From Candidatus Thiodiazotropha endoloripes (GTDB lineage: Bacteria > Pseudomonadota > Gammaproteobacteria > Chromatiales > Chromatiaceae), in assembly GCF_001708965.1 (NCBI RefSeq), contig NZ_LVJW01000006.1, positions 558,001-622,000 on the forward strand: a stretch of DNA of 64,000 bases, written 5' to 3'. Made by a program: the position numbers and the translations under genes. Below, piece by piece: positions 59,216-64,000 of this stretch. Under the pieces are notes generated by a model that was given only the letters and a program-made list of their open reading frames with translations, did not search any database and was not told the DNA's origin. Within the stretch, counting starts at the first letter, position 1. Each line of letters begins with the position of its first letter.

Positions 59216-60034
59216 TCAGGCAGCACTCTTCTGAATCATGTGCAGATCCCTTTGTGGATAGGGGATACTGATACCTTCCTGGTCAAAGCGGGTTTTTATG
59301 GCTTCCAGTAGCGCTGCTCTGGTAGTCCAGTAGTCCCCACTCTTAACCCAGGGTCGAACTGCGAAATCGACACTGCTCTCACCCAGCTCCAACAGCATGA
59401 TGGTTGGTTCGGGGTCTTTGAGAACCGTCTCATCAGCCGATAGAATCTGTGTCAACAGATCGCGGGCCTGTTTGATGTCGTCTTCATAACCAATCCCGAT
59501 CACCAGATCGATGCGACGGGTTTCACGGGCTGAGTAGTTGATAATGGTGCCGCTGTAGATCTGCGCATTGGGCATGGTGATCTCCCGGTTATCACCGGTC
59601 TTCAGTACACTGTGGAAGATGCGGATATCCTCTACCACACCTGAAACACCGCCAGCCTCAACAAAATCTCCCAGTTTGAATGGACGGAAGATGATCAGCA
59701 TCACTCCCGCAGCGAAACTGGCGAGCGAGTCTTTCAGAGCCAGACCGACGGCGAGGCCGGCAGCACCGAGAATGGCCAGTGCGGAGGTGGTATTGACGCC
59801 CAACTGCTCCAACGCCGCCAGCGCCACAACAGCCAGCAGTGCCGCATTGACGATATTGCCCAGAAAGCTGACCAACATCGGATCGACATCGCTTTTGGTC
59901 ATCAGCTTCTGCATGGCCTTGGTCAATGCCTTGGCAATCCAGCGGCCGATGATAAACACCAGCGCCGCCATAATGAACTTCGTGCCCCAGGGAATGACAT
60001 AAGTATTCAGTAATGTATCTAATGAGATATCCAC
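59216..60034 (-). CDS. mscS: Small-conductance mechanosensitive channel MscS
   Basis: A 272-residue membrane channel that opens under turgor to release solutes. Three N-terminal helices include the pore helix segment AAGLAVGLALKDSLASFAAGV (about residues 93-113), rich in Ala and Gly; then the beta domain GDFVEAGGVSGVVEDIRI and the C-terminal vestibule. The start is GTG at 60034 with GGGAGAG 6 bases upstream. Close to MscS of E. coli in length. It lies 50 bases upstream of the OmpA-like gene on the same strand. Confidence 0.93.
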   Translation of the reverse strand: MDISLDTLLNTYVIPWGTKFIMAALVFIIGRWIAKALTKAMQKLMTKSDVDPMLVSFLGNIVNAALLAVVALAALEQLGVNTTSALAILGAAGLAVGLALKDSLASFAAGVMLIIFRPFKLGDFVEAGGVSGVVEDIRIFHSVLKTGDNREITMPNAQIYSGTIINYSARETRRIDLVIGIGYEDDIKQARDLLTQILSADETVLKDPEPTIMLLELGESSVDFAVRPWVKSGDYWTTRAALLEAIKTRFDQEGISIPYPQRDLHMIQKSAA

Positions 60035-60805
60035 GTTTTCTCTCCCAAACTGTTTTCGTTGTTAGATCAAATCGATATTAACGACAGGATTGTTGACCAC
60101 CCCGCCCCTTCAGCCTCTATTTGTTAACAAATAATCGGCTGTGGATTTCCCATGAGAATAACTGGTTATTCCAAAGCATTCAGACGCAACCATCTTCAAT
60201 AAGCAGAAACCGCTCTTGATGAAGCAGCTTATGCAATCACTCATTTCGAATAAAGCTGCCGGCTGTTAAGATTTGTAAACTCACTCTGAAACGACATAAC
60301 CTGCGATCCTCATACCGGCTTAACCAGACAACTGCTGCTGGTGAACAAATCCTGCTGCAGCGGTAAATCTTGCTCAATGCGGTTTTTGTGCCCAGGAAAC
60401 AAGATGTCCGATTGCCAGGTATACAATTGCGGGGCGGGTTAATAACCTCTCTCTTTCTGACTGCCAAATCAATAGGCAATGTTAAAAAGCAACGACTTGA
60501 TTCCTGCTTAAAAGCAATGGCCGGCAGACACCCTGTTCGTGGGGCGAAGAGACGGGTTAGGGGATAACGAAAATTCACGTACAATGAATGAAATAAACCA
60601 CTTTTTATGTACATTATTGACCTGGTTACCAACTAGCCCACAATCAGGGCATGCTTGAAGCCCCTAGCATTGTGACTAATATTGGAGAGAGGTTGTGGTT
60701 GGCTAGCCTGGGCTGTTTGCTGGAACACTCACTGCAGAGAGAGACAGAGTGGCTGAAAGTGAACGATTCGGTCGCCAGGTTCATAAGCTTAAATGAATTG
60801 AATTA
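60035..60805. other. Long gene-free stretch
   Basis: About 770 bases without a convincing gene. An ORF of 131 codons on the minus strand (60237-60632) is rich in Arg, Cys and Ser, has no ribosome site and no recognised domain, and the complementary strand reads similarly open, both signs of non-coding sequence. No tRNA, hairpin with T-run or known RNA seen. It may be degenerated genes or a regulatory RNA region. Confidence 0.5.
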
Positions 60806-60820
60806 GGGCCTGTTAACACA
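60806..60820 (+). repeat. Dispersed border repeat, truncated copy
   Basis: GGGCCTGTTAACACA, the first 14 bases of the core plus one, after which similarity ends. It lies 23 bases before the MTH1187 gene start. Confidence 0.6.
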
Positions 60821-60843
60821 CGCTAAGGCAGCAGGATTGGCTA

Positions 60844-61158
60844 ATGTCAGTATTACTCGAATTTAGTATTTTTCCCCTCGACCAAGGGGAGAGCGTCAGC
60901 CGGGAAGTCAGCAAGGTAATTGAAATGATCAGGGAGAGCGGTGTCAGCTACCAGTTGACCGCAATGGGCACTTTGATCGAAACCGACAATGTCAGTCAGG
61001 CCCTGGAAATCGTTGAAAGAGCCACACAACAACTCAGCGCGGCAGGTTGCAATCGCATCTACAGCGCAATAAAAATGGATATCAGAAGCGGCAAGGCGAA
61101 TCGCATGGAGAGCAAACCAGGTTCTATCCGGAAACATATCGGAGAGGTAAATACCTGA
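60844..61158 (+). CDS. MTH1187 family thiamine-binding protein
   Basis: A 104-residue protein of the MTH1187/YkoF family: MSVLLEFSIFPLDQGESVSR opens the first strand and SYQLTAMGTLIETDNV and RIYSAIKMDIRSGKANRM complete the ferredoxin-like fold. Members bind thiamine or its hydroxymethylpyrimidine part, but a role in transport is not proven. No thiamine gene or TPP riboswitch is near. The gene stands alone in a gene-poor stretch. Confidence 0.88.
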   Translation: MSVLLEFSIFPLDQGESVSREVSKVIEMIRESGVSYQLTAMGTLIETDNVSQALEIVERATQQLSAAGCNRIYSAIKMDIRSGKANRMESKPGSIRKHIGEVNT

Positions 61159-61349
61159 ACTGATGACCACCCAGCCCCATTTTTTTCATTTCCAACTTTA
61201 AGGGTGAGCCCTGTTTGTTCTGATTACTGAAAAAACCGGGCCGATCAGAAAACCAAGGTAAACTGCCCCGGTTGTCATAAATCCGGGATTCCCAGTTTAC
61301 TCAGGATACAAATCTGTCAATGGATTGCGGCTAAGAAAACGAGAATAAG

Positions 61350-62051
61350 ATGAACAACGAAACATCATCAGAAGATCTGCTGCAGAGTATCAAGCGGCTC
61401 TGGAATGAGAGCTTTAGCGGTCTATTGTCCACCCACTCGATTAAATTCCCAGGCTATCCTTTCGGTTCGCTACTGCCGACCTGCAGAGACCAAAAGGGTA
61501 ACATGCTGCTGCTGATCTCCCATCTGGCCCAACATACCAGAAATCTGGAGAGCGACCCTCACTGTTCAATGACACTCAGTGAATGCGGAAACGGCGATGT
61601 GCAGCAACTGGCGCGACTGACCTGCCTGACCAAGGCAGAACCACTCAACTCCACCGCCGCATCAGAGCGCTATTTCCGTTACTATCCCACTGCCCGTCGA
61701 TATCACAAGGAGCTCAACTTCAACTTTTATAAGCTCAGCGTTGAGCAATACTATTTTATTGGCGGATTCGGCTCAGCGCGCTGGTTTGACAGCAGCCGAA
61801 TCGAACCAAGCTGTGCCTATTCGACCTCGGATGAGGCGGAAGCACTCTATCAGCTGAACGCGCATAACCACCAGTTGTTGATTCAATACCTTGGGAAACG
61901 GGGATTCCCGAGCAACCCGGCTGGGGTGGAAGCCGTTGGTGCAGATCCCATGGGGCTGGATATCCGGGATGGTGACAACTTACGGCGTGTACACGCCCAG
62001 CAGGCCTGCGAAAGTGTGGACGATTTCCTGCAGATGATTGAAACTGGCTGA
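61350..62051 (+). CDS. HugZ-like pyridoxamine-phosphate-oxidase-fold protein
   Basis: A 233-residue protein with an N-terminal split-barrel domain: STHSIKFPGYPFGSLLPTCR and NMLLLISHLAQHTRNLESDP are characteristic of the HugZ/PNPOx-like heme-handling group. The C-terminal part includes FNFYKLSVEQYYFIGGFGSA and VGADPMGLDIRDGDNLRRV, resembling DUF2470. HugZ proteins degrade or bind heme in Helicobacter and Campylobacter; no heme-transport gene is adjacent, so heme use is inference. Monocistronic. Confidence 0.82.
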   Translation: MNNETSSEDLLQSIKRLWNESFSGLLSTHSIKFPGYPFGSLLPTCRDQKGNMLLLISHLAQHTRNLESDPHCSMTLSECGNGDVQQLARLTCLTKAEPLNSTAASERYFRYYPTARRYHKELNFNFYKLSVEQYYFIGGFGSARWFDSSRIEPSCAYSTSDEAEALYQLNAHNHQLLIQYLGKRGFPSNPAGVEAVGADPMGLDIRDGDNLRRVHAQQACESVDDFLQMIETG

Positions 62052-62268
62052 ATCGTCTACTGCCTCATACAAATTCGTGCTATCAGAGGCTTGACCTGTC
62101 CCCAAGATAAGGCGAGACGCCGGGCTGTTATCGGATTCCACCCTGCCTGGTAGCCCACAACCCAGACAAACCCGTAAAAAGTTTGGGGTAGATAAACAAG
62201 CCTGATTACCTTTAAACTCCTCACCAAGCAATAACCTACCTTTTCACTTGGTAATAGGAGCAGGACAG

Positions 62269-62568
62269 ATGAATACCCAAATTCCAGAACGAGATGGGGA
62301 CGGCTATCTCACCGATATGAATGCTTGGACACCTGAAATTGCCAAGGCGATGGCGCAGGAGGATGAGTTTGAGATGACCGACGAGAAGTGGCAGCAGATC
62401 CTGAAAGCCAGAGAATATTACAATGAATTCAATGTTGTCCCACCGATCCGTAAGTTCTCCAAATATCTGGGTGAGGACAAGAAAGCGATGTTTCAACTGT
62501 GGCTGACAGGACCGATGAAACCGATTACCAAGTATGGTGGATTGCCCAAACCTACCGGTTGTGTCTAG
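62269..62568 (+). CDS. TusE/DsrC-family sulfur relay protein
   Basis: A 99-residue protein with the family core: IPERDGDGYLTDMNAWTPEI, FEMTDEKWQQILKAREYYNE and PPIRKFSKYLG. It ends LPKPTGCV, with the conserved penultimate cysteine. The second cysteine of true DsrC, 11 residues upstream of it, is absent (Thr in the same place), so it looks more like TusE or an unassigned DsrC-like protein than the DsrC of sulfite reductase. A GGAG site supports the ATG at 62269 rather than the upstream frame from 62248. No tus or dsr genes are near. Confidence 0.88.
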   Translation: MNTQIPERDGDGYLTDMNAWTPEIAKAMAQEDEFEMTDEKWQQILKAREYYNEFNVVPPIRKFSKYLGEDKKAMFQLWLTGPMKPITKYGGLPKPTGCV

Positions 62569-62981
62569 ACATCCCCTGTCATAGGCCGTTAATAAGGGAG
62601 CTTGCCTCCCTTCCATCTCAGCGTAACCCATAAACGTCTCAGCTGAAGATACAGCAGCATCTTCTCGAATCCCACAGCAGTGGACTCTGTGCAAAGCCAG
62701 ACCAGTGGGATATGACGGTTCGCAGTGGCACTGTTTACCCAACTCGGTCCGGTCCAGTAATTCACGCAGTAACCCTCTCCATGGCTATCCCGAACGCCAG
62801 CCAACTGGGAATCAAGACACCCTACAATACCGGCCAAGCGATGCCATCTGGCCGCTACCAACCGGGGCTTCCCGGCAATCCATAAGTAGAACTGATTGCT
62901 AGTCGGACGTTTAAAACAGCCCCATACAGGAAGTGAATTCATAAACATGGGGGTATCGGTCACGCCTGAGAATGAAACTAT
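62569..62981. other. Gene-poor gap
   Basis: About 410 bases without a gene I trust. A minus-strand ORF (62589-63005, 138 codons) is Trp/Arg-rich and lacks a start signal; the sense strand is also fairly open at 62660-62880, so it may be a decayed gene. No recognised domain. Confidence 0.5.
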
Positions 62982-63009
62982 TAAAGAATTGTAAAAAACT
63001 GCCAACTAA
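62982..63009 (+). promoter_or_regulatory. Possible sigma-28 promoter
   Basis: TAAAGAAT (62982-62989) and GCCAACTA (63001-63008) are 11 bases apart, the FliA spacing. The -35 is good but the -10 only partial (GCC plus two further matches). It lies 42 bases before the rod-like miniprotein start, which is consistent with a flagellar regulon member. Confidence 0.35.
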
Positions 63010-63050
63010 GCAGGTAGGGAACACCGAAATTGTTAGGGTTTGCTGTAGTT

Positions 63051-63287
63051 ATGGGCATCAATTCAATCACTGGATCAGCACTGCAGGGCATCCACAAAGG
63101 CCTTCAGGGAATGCGCCGTGTGGCCTCTGATATTGCCAGTGCCAATCAGGTTCAACAATCGAATCCCAAGGATCTCTCCCGCTCAATGGTGGAGATGCAG
63201 CAGCAAGCCAATCTGGTCAAGGCCCAGGTAAAAACCTTAAAAGCGGCTGACGAAACTCTCGGTACCCTGATTGACGAGAAGGTCTGA
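63051..63287 (+). CDS. Flagellar rod-like miniprotein
   Basis: A 78-residue protein: MGINSITGSALQGIHKGLQG and RRVASDIASANQ at the N-terminus resemble the rod/hook protein start (FlgB/FlgC/FlgG type) and KAQVKTLKAADETLGTLIDE at the end resembles their C-terminal helix. The whole central domain is missing, so it has only the two coiled-coil ends, as in some small rod-like orphans. A weak sigma-28-like promoter lies upstream. Not in a flagellar cluster. The frame is open upstream to a TTG at 63030. Function unknown. Confidence 0.7.
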   Translation: MGINSITGSALQGIHKGLQGMRRVASDIASANQVQQSNPKDLSRSMVEMQQQANLVKAQVKTLKAADETLGTLIDEKV

Positions 63288-63297
63288 CACCCCACCA

Positions 63298-63320
63298 GGG
63301 CCTGCTAACACCAATCCATT
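63298..63320 (+). repeat. Dispersed border repeat, last copy
   Basis: GGGCCTGCTAACACCAATCC followed by ATT, two changes in the core. It lies between the convergent rod-like gene and nadC, eight bases after the nadC stop. Confidence 0.75.
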
Positions 63321-63328
63321 GCCAGAAT

Positions 63329-64000
63329 CTACTGCTCAAACAGCATCGACAGATCGATGGCACGGATATCCTTGGTCAGAGCGCCAACCGAGATATCATC
63401 GATTCCGGTTTCGGCGATCTCTCTTATCGTAGCTAAATTGATGCCGCCGGAGGCCTCCAGCCTTGCACGCCCACCCGCCAGTTTCACTGCTTCACGCAAC
63501 TGTTCGGGCGTAAAGTTATCCAGCAACACACGCTGAGCACCCGCCTTGAGCGCCTGCTGCAACTCATCCAGCGTCTCCACCTCGATCTCGACAGACACCC
63601 CATCCGGCACCAGCTCCTTGGATCGGGCTAACGCGGCATCGACCGATCCGGCAGCCCGGATATGATTCTCTTTGATCAGCACGGCATCATACAGCCCCAC
63701 CCGGTGGTTATGACAGCCACCACAACGGACCGCATACTTCTGCTGCTGGCGCAGTCCCGGCACCGTCTTGCGTGTATCCAGAATCCGCACATCAATGCCG
63801 GATACTGCCTCTGCATAACTTCTGGCAAGGGTTGCGGTTCCCGACAGGCTTTGCAGATAGTTCAGGGCACAACGTTCACCACTCAGCAATACCCTGGTGT
63901 TACCACTGAGCCGGCACAACTGCTGATTCTCAGTGACCATCTCACCATCTTCAACCAACCACTCCAGCCCGATAGCCGGATCCAGTTGCCGGTAAACTTC
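63329..64000 (-). CDS. nadC: Quinolinate phosphoribosyltransferase NadC, 5' end outside window
   Basis: Converts quinolinate with PRPP to nicotinate mononucleotide in NAD synthesis. The frame is open to the right edge ([21 protein letters not shown] near the edge), so the gene is cut at its 5' end. Visible are [20 protein letters not shown], the catalytic [13 protein letters not shown] and the C-terminal [20 protein letters not shown] barrel strand. About 224 of the roughly 280 expected residues are present. Together with nadE in this window two NAD steps are covered. Confidence 0.95.
   Translation of the reverse strand, partial: EVYRQLDPAIGLEWLVEDGEMVTENQQLCRLSGNTRVLLSGERCALNYLQSLSGTATLARSYAEAVSGIDVRILDTRKTVPGLRQQQKYAVRCGGCHNHRVGLYDAVLIKENHIRAAGSVDAALARSKELVPDGVSVEIEVETLDELQQALKAGAQRVLLDNFTPEQLREAVKLAGGRARLEASGGINLATIREIAETGIDDISVGALTKDIRAIDLSMLFEQ

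Noticed and set aside
60237-60632. 131-codon minus-strand ORF in the gene-free stretch
   Set aside because: No ribosome site, Arg/Cys/Ser-rich, no domain; complementary strand similarly open.
62589-63005. 138-codon minus-strand ORF before the rod-like gene
   Set aside because: Trp-rich and without start signal; could be a decayed gene but not supportable as a CDS.

Overview
The window reads as a free-standing stretch of a gammaproteobacterial chromosome, by eye mid-50s % GC in most genes. Gene order is classical for the class: pyrE / slmA-argB-algC-coaBC / radC / rpmB-rpmG / mutM, then pilS-pilR-pilA-pilB-pilC-pilD-coaE, clpB, purE-purK and ilvD. A DsrC/TusE-type sulfur-relay protein, two TauE/SafE-type membrane proteins, and the flavour of the proteins suggest a sulfur-oxidising Chromatiales-like bacterium (Sedimenticola/Thiodiazotropha-type). 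That placement is inference; no rRNA is present.

Layout. 0-2 kb: a dynamin-like GTPase cut by the left edge. 2.3-7.8 kb: DUF4426 protein, a DsbD_2/TauE-like membrane protein, an AmpG-like permease, pyrE, a TauE/SafE permease and a DUF4124 protein. 7.9-14.8 kb: housekeeping block slmA, argB, algC (with a membrane-anchored N-terminal extension), coaBC, radC, rpmB, rpmG; dut is not at its usual place between coaBC and algC. 14.8-22.4 kb: a lone hydantoinase A-type protein, then a Gld-like ABC exporter operon (ATPase, permease, GldG, DUF4340) running into mutM and ispB. 22.5-33.5 kb: tRNA-Pro(CGG), LysE exporter, tex, GNAT enzyme, UDP-glucose dehydrogenase, PlsC-like acyltransferase, peptide deformylase, a GcvR-like ACT protein, pgeF, rluD and bamD. 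33.6-35.8 kb: glnB and nadE. 36-44.8 kb: the type IV pilus block with the PilS-PilR system, a sigma-54-type pilA promoter and coaE. 45-52.8 kb: clpB with a sigma-32-type promoter, purE-purK, a Crp/Fnr regulator, a lipoprotein and ilvD. 53-60 kb: a signalling cluster (response regulator, periplasmic FecR protein, CHASE2 histidine kinase) next to an OmpA/thrombospondin-repeat protein and an MscS channel. 60-64 kb: a gene-poor accessory stretch with an MTH1187 thiamine-binding protein, a HugZ-like protein, a DsrC/TusE paralogue, a flagellar-rod-like miniprotein and nadC (cut by the right edge).

Two families of dispersed short repeats run through the window. The first has the core GGGCCTGTTAACACTAATCC. 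It occurs eight more or less complete times plus one truncated copy, always at gene borders. Two copies form a perfect 34-bp inverted repeat between argB and algC, two flank pyrE, and one supplies the ilvD stop codon. The second is a GGTGGGGC/GCCCCACC palindrome, found after pyrE and after coaE. No CRISPR array, prophage, intact insertion sequence or rRNA was seen.

The most system-like and least conventional content is the FecR-CHASE2-kinase-regulator cluster and the first repeat family. The rest is largely ordinary core genome.
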